Of a stretch of DNA of 64,000 nucleotides, positions 1 through 11,692 are shown piece after piece. The stretch is from Microvelia longipes (Eukaryota > Arthropoda > Insecta > Hemiptera > Veliidae): assembly GCA_018340805.1 (NCBI GenBank), contig JACMZG010001914.1:47135013-47199012 (forward strand), in the 5' to 3' direction. A program made the position numbers and the translations under genes. Under the pieces are notes generated by a model. The model was not told where the DNA came from and made no database searches. It was given only the letters and a program-made list of their open reading frames with translations. Position 1 is the stretch's first letter. Each line of letters opens with the position of its first letter.

Positions 1-1974
1 AATTATAAATAATAACTTTCAGTAAACGATCATTAATAGTCAATAAAATATATTAAACGACGACCTGTCAAGTTTACTGATTGACGTATATGATTACGTA
101 TTAAAGCGAGTACGAAGCTTTTAGCTTATATATTTATACAGAATAAAGAATAGAATCTGGAATGGAAACAAAAAAAATAATAAAAAAAGGTTTATTTAAT
201 ACGGTAGGAGTTACTTATCTACTATTCTCTTCCATTTACTCGTCAGCGTCGAGATAACAGAAATTTAGTATTCAATAGAGTCAGTTTAAAAATAACCAAC
301 ATCATTTTTCTGTGGGTTTAAACATTTAAAACTTTTCTTCAACGCTGGTATTTTTAGATCTAACGCATCTTAAAAATGAACCAGTCGTTTAAACAGTCAA
401 TTTAAGAAATCTTATCAATCTTTAACCTTTTTAGCTTCAGTCATTTATGGTTTTATCTGCTGAAAATTCCTAGTGACCTGAATTTTAGTGTATAAATTTA
501 TTATAATTCTTTTATGAACATGTTAAAAATCCTCATTGTTATAGTTATTAAGGTCAAAAGGTTAGGAAAACCAGTTTTCCGAAAATCTCGCGACAATGGC
601 TCAGAAGTCTATAGAGGACATTACTAAAATTATTTATCATACAATTATATAAAAAAAATGTCTCTAGTATATTTTATTGAGTTAACTGTTGTCTGACTAG
701 AGCGCAAAAAAATTAAAAACATTAATTTGTTTTTTGAAAATTATATGTATTATATGAAAATTATACCTGCCTCTTTAACCAATTTTAATAACATTGGTAT
801 TATTAAAAGAAAATTTTTTTATCGCCTATAAATTTTTTAACTACCAAGTTTTTTATAAAACCAATATTTTTTGAGTAATTGTTGAAAACCCTTAAAAAGC
901 GAAACTTAAGTCAATATTTAATATCCTAATTTCAATAAATAATTCGAATATTACCGATATAAAAGAAGAACAATCACATCTAAATTAGAAAGATATAAGA
1001 AAATCAAATAAATAAAGTATTATTTTATGATCTAATAGCGTAATAAACTTGAGAAGAAATTAATACTGGATTTGTAAAATATTATATAGTACGAAAGAGG
1101 TCCTACACTAACCCTAGCTTTATGAGATATAAGACCCTTAAATTGACTCCCAAGGGATGAGGTCCATGTGTACGGGTGATATAATTATCACTCACGAGAG
1201 TTACAGTGATACAAAGTTATTACATTTTTCGCGAGTAACATTAATTTCTTTATTCAATAAATAATTTTATATTTTTATGATTTAAATATTGTATTTGTTG
1301 TTATCCCTTGAATTGAAATAGAGGTATTCTACGGTTTCTTACAGTCCTCTCAGAATTTAGGCAAAGTATGATTGTTTTTATTGCGTCATAATAGCCTAAA
1401 ATTTGGTTTGAGCATACTTTGAGTTTAGTTGCCTAGGCGTTGTTCTATTAACATATACTGACCTACAAAGTAACAAGTAAGCTTAGTTTAAGCACAAGTA
1501 AAGCTTAACCATTAAACTTTTACTTGGACCCTAAAAGATTATTATGACTTAATCTAAAATCTATAAACTTCATTGATTTTCATTTTATAGCCTTATAGCA
1601 TCAAATATTTTGGATTAGTATATAATATATTTGTTATTAATATATGTGTTATGTTACTTACTTTATGTTGTTCTACCTTTAATCAAAATTTATAAATTAA
1701 CAACGGAACATTTGTTCTAAGGTGATTTATTAGACTTGAGATATAACAAAGAATTTACGCAATTCAATATATACCCTGACGCATGACAATTTGTTAATTG
1801 CAAATAAACAGCTTAGCTGATTGTTTATAAGGCCTTCAACACACCCCTTCATTAAGACATTGCTAAGTGTCAATAAACATTGCTTTATTATAATATAATG
1901 CATTATTATTACATGTTATAATGTATACACATATTATTATGTGCATACACATTAATGTGCAATAGTTAACTGTG
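1..1974. other. AT-rich DNA, no gene seen
   Basis: No long open frame, tRNA or recognisable transposon protein was found on either strand. The stretch is AT-rich with short palindromic TA-rich patches, for example around 1890-1970. An ATTTATTG-type poly(A) context on the minus strand near 1880-1890 could serve the candidate exon next door. Confidence 0.5.
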
Positions 1975-2181
1975 TCAACTATTCATGTTTTGCAAAACTC
2001 GTTTGGCAACATCAAACGATACACTGACTTCTACTTCTCCTCCCCAAATAAAATAAATGTATCTCTCTAATTTTTTAGGTTTGGTATCAAGTTTCCTAAA
2101 ATGCAGGGTATCCATCGATCCTTGCATAGGGGCACCAGCTTTTCCAGATTTTTGGGATCTTAGGTGTGGGATCTTCATCAA
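1975..2181 (-). CDS. unrecognised 68-codon frame, possible terminal exon
   Basis: This minus-strand frame reads from an ATG at 2181 to a stop at 1975. I do not recognise the product. Its composition is more protein-like than its surroundings: mixed hydrophilic and hydrophobic residues, little homopolymer, with segments such as SGKAGAPMQGSMD and VSVSFDVAKRVLQ. No signal peptide, membrane segment or known motif is visible. About 90 bases downstream on the minus strand lies an AATAAA-type hexamer near 1885, which would suit a last exon, and a weak acceptor-like AG lies next to the start. In its favour are composition and the poly(A) context. Against it are the small size and the absence of any sign of other exons. 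It may equally be a chance frame or a decayed transposon piece. Confidence 0.18.
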   Translation of the reverse strand: MMKIPHLRSQKSGKAGAPMQGSMDTLHFRKLDTKPKKLERYIYFIWGGEVEVSVSFDVAKRVLQNMNS

Positions 2182-2914
2182 AAATTAAATATTTGATGAA
2201 AATTACAGATGGCTCAATTCTTATTACAACGCTTTCTTTTTACATTATAATAGACAAGAGAGCAATTTTCTAATGTCCGTTTAGAGCGCTTTACTTTAAA
2301 ACAGGTTGTACGAATTAAATCTTTTAAATTCATAAATACAATTAAATCTAATTTAATACTAAGCCCAGTCAGCGGATCCGAAATTTCTTAGTAGAATTAA
2401 AACTGTTCTTAATACCAGAATTCAAATTCTAAACGCCTAAAACATTTTAAAGGAATAACAGAATATAACAGCGCACTTTAACAGAATGATAAAGAACCAC
2501 AAAAATGCTGGTAGAAATGTTTTATTACATTTTAAGGCCTAAGGAATAAAATAATCAGTAGGTGGTTGCAGGGAAATCGAACCATTAGTATAATTTCCCG
2601 ATGGAAAATTCTTGATGGAGGGCCACAGGGCCGGGCGAATTTATTTTAAAACGTTTTCTTTTTGCTATACATTAAACGAATTATTATTATCAATTTTTCA
2701 TTGTTGTCAGCGTGATAATAGTTTTGCTAAACTCAATAATTCTGGATATTTCAAATAAAATGGGCGTGTATATGCTGATATTTTAAATGTTAGGGAGCAT
2801 TTCCTTTGATATTTTCAGAGAAAATTCAGCGTAAAAAGAAGTTTTACTACGCAGAATATAATACATAAACCAAAAAAGGTTGTCTGCTGTAGTATGATGG
2901 AAGCATGCCAAAAA
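2182..2914. other. no feature recognised
   Basis: AT-rich sequence with no coding frame or clear repeat structure that I could support. Confidence 0.4.
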
Positions 2915-3700
2915 AATTGGGTAAGAAGTCCCTCGGAACTCTTCCTCATCACATAGAATTCGCTACGCTTGTCCTCCTCACTAGGAAATCACTTCGCTCG
3001 TCCTCAAAATATACGACCGTCGAACCCTATTATCCCTTCTCATGGCTATAATCTTCGTCCTCGAAGACAAGGCCAGAGACAGGTATATATATAAAGTCAT
3101 TATATTTATACTGCAACGTGTCTTCGGACTCGCTTCGCTTGTCCTCAGATAGTAAATACATCCTTTTATTCCCAGCGGTCACCCGTCTAGGCACTAACCA
3201 CGCTCGTTGCTGCTTAACTATTATAATCTATCAAAAATCATAGATATACATGTCGTAGTGAAATTAGATTAAAATTCAATTAGATTATTTTCCAATTTTT
3301 TCAATTTAAAAAAACGTACACTAGTCATCTGATAAAAGTTGAACTAATACTGATAACTAAATAAAACTCTACACATGTATTAGTCTTACACATGGCTAGC
3401 AAAATTTCGAAATATTTTTCCTTGTTTTATGAATTTCCGAAAATTGAGTCTTTACTGCGGGTTATGACGTCATAAAAATATTTTCCGGTTTAGAGAACTA
3501 TACCTATAGACTGATTTTTGTACTAAGTTTCAAATCTCTAGCATAAAAACACGATGATAACAAACACACACAAATACATACACGCATAGACACATACAGA
3601 CAGAAAAAACCTGGAACGGAAAATTCAGGTGACATCTTAATCCGGGGATGCAAACACAATACTTTTCTTATATACCTACGGTATAAATGAGGAGAAGTAA
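2915..3700 (+). mobile_element. dispersed repeat family R1, copy 1
   Basis: This block is clearly related to 18926-19630 in the same orientation, and to 9745-10390 and 38440-39455 in reverse. The left end has an A-run followed by TTGGGTA (ATCGGGTA in other copies). The right half is CA-rich and ends near CAGGTGACATCTTAAT. It holds several versions of the TCGCTTCGCTTGTCC motif, one of them flanked by GGAC and GTCC. No transposase, terminal inverted repeat or target duplication was found, so the class is unknown. The minus-strand frame at 3504-3725 is CA-repeat translation and not a gene. Confidence 0.65.
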
Positions 3701-5403
3701 AAATGCGTTTGGCTTGCGTCGTCACGTGACAAGATTATGCTTTCGGCTTTATTTCACCTAAGAATCTACCGTCTTGATGGACTACGGTCTGTGGTAGGTT
3801 GCTAAAAACAATGAAAAAAGACAACAAGCCCTAAAAAGGCGAGGTTGTGATTAGGTTTCAATATTGTTGTCATCAAAGATCCTCCGCAACGGAAAGGTGA
3901 GAAAAGTAGAGAAGTCCTGTAATTCCAACCAATTTTGTAAGGGAGAACTTAGTGAGGGCCTCGGCAAATTAATTCCTAAGAGGTATCGCCTCTAGAATCC
4001 ACTTTTGAAATAAATAACAGACGTGAAATCTACCCTGTGACGTATTCCACCTATCGATGAGCTTAAGGTGAGTTGAAAGACAAAAACGTGCAGAACTAAA
4101 CTGACACATAAACAACTTTAACCTGAGGAAATGGAACTAAGTCTGTAAGGTTACTATAAAGTCATTTAACTTTCAAGTTGTTATAAAGAGGAAGAGAGAT
4201 TTCAGCAAGTTCTTTCATCATAAGCTTGCTAATCAGGCAAGATTATCCTTTTACGGAAAGAGATAAAAACACCCTCATTGGTATTGGGACACCATTAGCC
4301 TGAATAAGAGGAGCCTGTACATGTTTAAGATAAGCAATCTAAACTTTTAATAGAAAACTAGCCGGATAACTATTCCTCCCAATTGTTTGTTCCCTTCTTC
4401 AGTTCACATCAAAAATTCTGAGCTGCTAGCATCAATGATTTTTTAAAGTTTTAACCACCAATAAGCTTCTGATAAAGCACCAATTAAAATCATAAAGAGC
4501 CTTTATGAATTTAATGCAAGGGATGGAAACCTTTTCGGTACCAGTCATTTGTTAGAAAAATACCAATCCTATCTTACCCCCAATAGTTACTTTAATAGAT
4601 CAATTACTCCATGTAGAGTTAAACTGTTAGTTATTTGTAACATTTTTTCAAAGTTTAAACGTTTTGACACTTTTTCCATTTTCGAGGTAAATTTTGGGTA
4701 GAGGGATGAGGGATCATGAATATTGTAATACAATTCACAATATTAAGGTTGCTTTTAAAGCAAGTACCAACAATAGACCTAAAATTTGTATTTAAATATT
4801 AAAACAATATCCAAAACTATTATTTTTCAATAATATTTATCTATTAGTGCGTAATAAGTTGAGATTGTAGACATAAATCTGCTGTGAGTCTGACAATCAG
4901 GGAATTATGTTTATGTTTTAAGAATGTTCTAGTTGATGTATCATTTAAATGTAAAATTCTACATAGTAAAATTTATAGAAGTCTTTACTTGACAACTCTC
5001 ATAGTTACGGTCGCCTGGTCAAAGCAAGTAATAGCTAAACCAGTGAGAGTATTACTTTAACATCCATTAGTACGTCAAGGATACTCTGTCTTAAGGATGT
5101 TGAAAACTAAGCATCTTTGATAAGGAGGAACTATTTCCAATTAAACTAACTTAACAAAATATAATCCATCACGAAAAATCCATGCATAGCAAAGAAAGGA
5201 ATCCGTAAAGGAATTTTCAATTTTTTTTTTATTAAATTTTATTTTATAAGATTAATAGTTCTTTTAATATTGCTAAAACTCGATTACACATATTTTCAAA
5301 AAGTAATGAAAATACTTAACTACTAAACAAACTTAACAAAATAAAATTTCCAAAAATAAAACAATTTTAATGAAATAATTATTTTTCTTCTCTTGATAAT
5401 TGA
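3701..5403. other. no feature recognised
   Basis: Slightly less AT-rich between about 3770 and 4330 but without a sustained reading frame, RNA gene or repeat structure that I can support. Confidence 0.4.
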
Positions 5404-6042
5404 ACTTTGTATTTTAACAAGGAACAGGGAAAACCAATAGGATATTGGTTCTCCCACGATAAATTATCGTGGGAACCCCATATTGATTATTTAGCTAAGA
5501 AATTAAGTACCAGTGTATATATGCTCAGAAAATCGTCAGCTTCGTTATCTTTATTCTCCTTAAAAACAATTTATTATTCTCACTTCTTTAGCTTTCTTTC
5601 ATATGGAACCATGATCTGGGGTAATTCATCTGGTGTTAACAGATTATTTATTTTACAGAAAAAGGCTGTCAGAATAATGTTAAACCTTTCTTACAGGCAG
5701 TCATGTAAAGATTATTTTAAAGAGAACAACTTATTAACATTATATTCGCTGTATTGTTTTCAATTACTTAAATTTATTCACAATATTAGACTTAGTTTGA
5801 CAAGTGTTGAAAGTATTCATTCATATTTCACCAGACAGACAAGTCAGTATGTTATAGATAAATACAGACTAACTAAGACAGCCAAGTATAATAGTGTACA
5901 GGGTGGGCTTAAATTATTTAATTTAGTTCCCGAAAAATACAGGCTGTTAAATGAGAAATGTTTTGAGAAATATATTAAAAGGCTTTTAACTCAGAATCCT
6001 CTCTACAGTGTTGATGAGTTTAAGTCTCTAAAATTCGAATAA
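5404..6042 (+). pseudogene. LINE reverse-transcriptase C-terminal fragment (CR1/jockey type)
   Basis: About 211 codons match the region after the RT catalytic core of CR1/jockey-like non-LTR retrotransposons. The usual landmarks appear in order: a WEPHIDYLAKKLS segment near residues 22-34, then YYSHFFSFLSYGTMIWG, then LQKKAVRIM followed by a leucine-rich segment, then a SYFTRQ motif and a short basic tail ending in a natural stop. The frame opens at TTG with a TGA just upstream, so there is no real start codon. The RT core, endonuclease and ORF1 are missing, which is the usual 5' truncation of LINE copies. The frame itself is unbroken. A near-perfect 23-bp palindrome lies inside it at 5452-5474. 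Function in the intact element would be cDNA synthesis; this copy is dead. Confidence 0.8.
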
Positions 6043-6340
6043 AGCCACCAAAATTATTTTACGTTCATTTATGCATATAGTTGTATCCAAAGTATTTTAA
6101 GCATGTTTGTACGTTAGTTAGTTTTGTTTGTTAGTGTTGTTGCTGTAGTATTTATGTATTATTTATAATGTATTTGAAAGACACTATAGGGAATACGTAT
6201 AAAAAAACACACTCCTTACTCCATATACTAATTATTATTTATATTATAATTATTATTTATATGTTTTTTTAAGCTATTAATAATAAGGTTCATATTAATA
6301 TGAATTTATAGTGCACACATAGTTTTTGTAAAAAAGTGTA

Positions 6341-6343
<3 letters not shown>

Positions 6344-6416
<73 letters not shown>
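6344..6416. repeat. (TA)n microsatellite
   Basis: Roughly 70 bases of alternating T and A with one or two phase breaks, lying inside the LINE 3' UTR. Confidence 0.95.
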
Positions 6417-6420
<4 letters not shown>

Positions 6421-6612
6421 GCTATATACTAAAATTCCTAAAGGAACCTCTCAGGTCTGTTTATTCTATACAAACAAAACTATAGTTTAAAACTGAATTA
6501 AGTAATTTTTCATTTCTGAATTTTATTTATTTTTTTACAATGTATGACGCATTACAATATGTACTCTTGTACTTATATATGTAAATAAAGAATTTATTTA
6601 TTTATTTATATT

Positions 6613-9419
6613 TTCCTTTATTGATTTTTGCCGGTCTCTCGATTGACTATAACCGTGTCTATTACTATTGTCAAAGTGCTCGCCAAGGTAAACTTCTTAT
6701 TAGGTAACTTATAATTTTTCCCTTATTATTGGTAATTCTATCTATATCATCGTATCTAACCTCTGTTTACTCGTGATACGTTCACCTTGTATGTCTTATG
6801 TTTGATGGAACGTATTGTCAGTGCACCACTGAGTTGTTTCTCTTATATGCAATATCCAGCCCCTAAAAATGTATCAACTGTAATACTAATAAACTTTAAT
6901 ACTATTAACAATTATTTTGATTTAAAATTGTTATATTGAATACTAAATAAATTGTTATAAAAGTTTGGTACATGATTCCTAGGACATTTCCCTCGAGACA
7001 TGGGACCAGATTCGTTCGTCCAGAGAATGGCATAGTGGCCAAAATCACTCCAGTATCGCTACATTAGACCTCAGAATGAAAATGATCCCACTGACAAGAG
7101 CTATGAAACGTCTGATTGGCTTTGCTCGTCCTCATCATTGTAATGCCTTTCAAGTTATTACTCTTTGGCTTTACAAATATAATCCTCAAATATATTTAAT
7201 TACAATATACTAGACAGTATTGATTGTATAAATAATATTCCCATATAAAACGTATATTGCTACTTCTCTTCGTCCCGAGAGACTATAGAAAAAGAGTGTG
7301 TTTGCTCTAAAAAATCCTTTTATGTTTTTATTTTACTAAATATTTTTTTAACTTTAAGTTTAGATGAAAATTGATTCGTGACAATATGAACTATTTTTAA
7401 ATAAGTTATTTATTAGCTAAAGTAACTGAACCAGAATCATATTTTCGTGCCTCGTAAATATTTTAATATTTATTTTAGATTACATTTATTTCTGTTAAAG
7501 CTTTGGGGTTCAGTTTCAACACTGACTAATAATAACTTATTAGCATTTTTAAAATGTCTTATTGTCGGATTTTAATTTAAAATTTACAACAATACAAGCA
7601 TTTCAATTTTGTTCTAATTTTATATTTTATGAAAAACCCTGAAAAGTTTTCAGAGTTTAGGTTGGATCGTATTTTATATTGTCTAAGCAGTCTCAAGAGA
7701 AGGTCAAATTCAAAACTGCAGACAGTTCATTCAATAAAGCATTTCTTACGGCTCAATAAATACAAAGCCTCTATTTCTCATCTTTCTTTTAAAAGTTTAG
7801 ACTTTTATTTTTAACAAAATTTTAAGTTAATTTTAAATAGTTGTTACAAAAAAAGTTGTTTTGTAAAAGTAGTCTAGAAAAAGAAGGTTTTTAGAATGAA
7901 GAAACTGTTTTCTTCTTCCACCTTTCATTCAGTTCATAAGATATTTTAAAGGTCAGCACGGTATAATGCGTTCTCGTTAGAATACGAATGTTGAGATGCA
8001 TCGGGTATGGTCAGTAGATGAATGGATTAATCCTCCTGTATCGTGCATAAAGGGTAGGGGCGAATCTCGAGTTGACGAGTTTGCGTGAGCTAAATTATCG
8101 CCCTCTTGCATAATTGTCTCTTATTCATAATGTCTGAACAACAGCTTCGACTGACTTGAATGTGCTTGTAAAATTAAATATGTTATTTGTAAATTGTCAT
8201 TTAGTAATTATATTTGTGATATGCCTCACAAATAGTAAATTTTGACTCTAATTTCATCCGATGTCCGCATATAATTAAACCAATTTAGGAAGAACTGGAC
8301 ATAACGAAGGTTATATACTAACCACCACCTGCTTTTGTAATTCAGTAAACACTACAAGCATTATTTCTTCTTTTGGCATCCTTTTCTTTTATTTTATCCA
8401 TATAATTATCTTTAATGAACCTTGCTCAGTATTAATGCTAAGTCGGTGGAAGACCACCTGTAGGAATGTATTGTAATGGGATCCCAAGATACCAACAATC
8501 TATTCAGTTCAGAATTTCAAATATTATTTCATTTTATGTATATATTTAATCATCATTTGATTTCTTTAACCAAGTCAGACAACCTGATACATTCATAGAT
8601 ATACTTACTAGGTTCTGCCAGAGAAGTTCAGAGTATTCTTTTAACTTTATATTTTATTTTAGTCAGAGAATTGTGTTTATTTCATTATTATTTTATTTCG
8701 TTTATAGCTGTACTGACCATAGGGCAGTTTATTGATCTCATACCCTGGGCATAGCAAACAAATAATAGGATACGATCTTATGGTAATCTAAAGCCAAATA
8801 TAAACATCCATGCTACTCCTAGTCTGAAATTAACCTTCCGTGTTTTTTGTCACTACATATCTACTTATTTTATTTTATCTAACCTTATTTCTTGTCAAAT
8901 TTTACATAAGATCAAATTTTGTCCGGCGTCCCCCTTTCCAATATTTTATTTGCCATGTTTTTGTAATTACTATACATAGGGTTGGTTTTTTGTTTTTAAA
9001 AGAACCTAGAGTCTACATTTAATTGTAGAGAACAGATTAGAGAGTCCGGTTTTTTTATAATAAATTACACGTCATCGTACCCTTTATACCGATTTTACTT
9101 AGGCTCTAGCTACACTATAACCCTATTTAAAATATTATTGACTAACCTTCTTTAAGGTATTTTAATTATTCACTTTGGTAATTGTCGCGCTTCGATCGTC
9201 CTTAGAAAATAAAAATCACTTAATTTAAACATTATTTGTTCAATTTCATACAATTTTATGAATACGTATTCTAATAAAAATAGTTTCAACATTGAAATAT
9301 AATTGAATCCAGTTATAATTTGGCACTAGTGTTGGTATTCCTTTATACAAATAATACAGAATAATAAAATTCATTAAATTACGGCTTGTAAGTCTACGGT
9401 AATTGTCTGATCACTAATG
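6613..9419. other. no gene; one isolated GCTTTGCTCGTCC motif
   Basis: AT-rich. Small frames at 7629-7814 and 8840-9022 have the composition of random AT-rich DNA. Around 7127 a single GCTTTGCTCGTCCTC occurs, the same motif as in the R1 family, suggesting a decayed R1 fragment between about 6970 and 7320. Confidence 0.4.
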
Positions 9420-9556
9420 TTAAGCCGCATTGAGGGAGGAGACCGCTGGGAATAGAACAGACGTTTTAGTGTCTAAGGACGAGCGAAGCGAAACCGAAGT
9501 TGTGAGGAAAAGTTTTGAAGTGTAGTACTGCGTACCCGATTTTTTTTAATCTATTA
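9420..9556 (-). repeat. R1 family terminal fragment
   Basis: It contains GGACGAGCGAAGCGAAACC and then GTACCCGATTTTTTTT, the reverse complement of the A-run plus GGGTA end of R1 copy 1. Only the terminal 130 or so bases are present. Confidence 0.55.
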
Positions 9557-9744
9557 TAAATTTATATCATTATGTCGTGCTTTTTAAATTCCCGTTTGTT
9601 TTTTGTGATGCCGAAATAAAAAGATTCGGTAAATAGATTCGGGCTACAAGTTGACCATCCTCATTTATACAGTAGGTATATAGAAAACATATTGTTTGCA
9701 AAAAAATCCGAAACTAAAATTTTACCAAAAATGATCCGTTTCTG

Positions 9745-10390
9745 GTATTTTTAAGACCTCTTGAGTCTTTCACAAAGTTGTCTTATCTGTTGGTGTGTAT
9801 GTATGTTATAAATGTAGTTATTTAATCCTTGAGTAAATACTCTAGAAGATACTTCAATAAATATACTAGAAAGTTCAAACGTAGTACAAAAGGCAGTTAA
9901 GTCTTAAGTTCTAGTGCTCCCCGGAAAAAATATTGTATAACAAATTTTAACAGAAATTTAGAATAAATTTCCATAATTTTTCCTTTTAACAAAGGAAAAA
10001 TTTAGAATATTCATTTAACGCGAAAAATGTTAGATAAATTTGAGATTCAGCATGCATGTATTCATGAAAAGGAGTTCATGAGTTCATAAGTGTATTTATG
10101 AGTTCATAAAAAGTGAAGTTCCTTCTCATTATCAGTATTAGCTCAATTTTTATCGAATAGTTGAAAATCAAAGAATAATTAAATTGAATTGTAATTTAGT
10201 AAAAATATATCTCTTTATGCAGTAAATAAATATACTAAGTTTTGATTGTATCCGGCAAGTATATCTTCAATTTTTGCTGCATCAAAACTGTTAAGACGCA
10301 TCTTGCGAGGTTAGTGGACCTGAGGGCTAATTTACCTGATCTGATTTGGTAAGGAAAGGGTCCAGGTGCCCTGTACCCGATTTTTTTAAA
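9745..10390 (-). mobile_element. R1 family, copy 2 (reverse orientation)
   Basis: It ends with CCCTGTACCCGATTTTTTT at 10372-10387. Its start (AAGACCTCTTGAG, then GTTGTCTTATCTG, then TG-rich DNA) parallels 38440 onward and the reverse complement of the right end of the plus-strand copies. The middle also aligns by eye with 38560-38800. No coding sequence. Confidence 0.55.
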
Positions 10391-10799
10391 AGTAAATACA
10401 AAAATTAAAATATGTTCTTTTATTAATAAATGAAAAATGTAGGATATTTCATTTTTTTCTTACATGAATGTTAATATAGTGTAGCCACTACAAGCACTTC
10501 ACCTGTGAAATGGTATTATGTTTTAGTGTTGTAAGGTTGGTAACATCACCAGCAGGCATGTTATCCTAAACAAACTTTTCTACAAGTTTTTATTAAAGGG
10601 TCGTTTTATGAGGAAACAAAGACTACTCGAAATATTTTCTAATATTTTTCCTTTTGGATGAAACTACGCAACAACACGCATGCAACCATATCATTAATAT
10701 TACTACAAAGAATTTTTCTCATCTTAAACATGAGCAGAATACGAAAACATTTTAAAATAACATAGTACATTAATTTTACCCCTAATTATAGTAGATAGG
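10391..10799. other. no feature recognised
   Basis: AT-rich, no supported feature. Confidence 0.4.
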
Positions 10800-10975
10800 T
10801 TTCTACTCAATACTATAGTAGATTTGTTTAGCCAAAGGAAACCACGTGAAACCTAGGCCTGGAGTAGGTAACAATAAGGTTACACAGAGTCTTTACAGCC
10901 CCTATAGATGTTTCAATCCTCTTAATTAAGCTGTGGTATGTCCTCTCTACTTATGTATATCTATGAATTATGACG
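10800..10975. repeat. diverged relative of the 11.1-kb MITE
   Basis: It shares the order AATAAGGTTACACAGAG, an AGCCCC tract and a final TATATCTATG with the elements at 11132-11442 and 15848-16203, but the ends are poorly preserved. Confidence 0.4.
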
Positions 10976-11131
10976 TAATATAAAAGTCATAATGACATAA
11001 GTATGTTGTGGTTTACCTGTCCTACTAGAATATAAGAATTATTTACTGGTTTTATCCTCTAAAACTTTACATGAGCACAATAGAACCTAAAATGGGGTTT
11101 AAGATTATAAATTTAAATAACTGTGTACAGG

Positions 11132-11442
11132 CATAGAGATATATTACTAGAGGGGCCCTATTGGTTGAATTTTGAAACATAGAAAAAGTAACCTGACCAC
11201 ATTCGATTATCATGAACAGAACAAAAAAAAACAGTAAATTATATAGTAGAATGTTTAAAATACAAATCACAACACAAACAATCTGCGGGAAGCCGAAAAC
11301 AATTGATTAATTATAATCTTAAGTCCCTCTTGGAGGAGGTTTCAATGAGGTTACATAGAGCCCCTGAGAGCCCGACTAAAAATGTTTCTGGCCTCTCAAT
11401 GTATTAAGACAGGCTATGCCCCCTCTAGTATATATCTCTATG
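11132..11442. mobile_element. hAT-like MITE with 8-bp target duplication
   Basis: The element is about 311 bp. The left end starts CATAGAGATATAT followed by ACTAGAGGGG, and the right end carries the same sequence inverted (CCCCTCTAGTATATATC then TCTATG). It is flanked by an exact 8-bp direct repeat, TGTACAGG, at 11124-11131 and 11443-11450. An 8-bp duplication is typical of hAT transposition, so I infer a non-autonomous hAT-like element. There is no transposase. A second copy lies at 15848-16203 and a diverged one at 10800-10975. Confidence 0.75.
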
Positions 11443-11611
11443 TGTACAGGAATATATCTTATTGAGGTCCAATCGGACATGTAATGGATCGAAAATTCAC
11501 TTCGGATCAAACATTAAAAGTAATTTTAAGAGAAATCCTTAATCATTTTTGTAGGGTAATGTGGCCGCTATTTTCAGACACAGTGAGACAGATCACATTG
11601 AATTTCCTAAG

Positions 11612-11614
<3 letters not shown>

Positions 11615-11690
<76 letters not shown>
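11615..11690. repeat. (TA)n microsatellite
   Basis: About 76 bases of pure TA repeat. It creates three false open frames encoding isoleucine-tyrosine repeats on both strands, which should not be annotated as genes. Confidence 0.95.

Positions 11691-11692
<2 letters not shown>

Larger units (their letters stand above)
5404..6612 (+). mobile_element. 5'-truncated LINE copy with 3' UTR
   Basis: The RT fragment is followed by about 570 bases of AT-rich 3' UTR containing a (TA)n tract. It ends in AATAAAGAA followed by TTTATTTATTTAT, the simple-repeat type of 3' end seen in CR1-like LINEs. I place the end at about 6612. The 5' edge is not sharply defined and no target duplication was identified. 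Confidence 0.6.
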
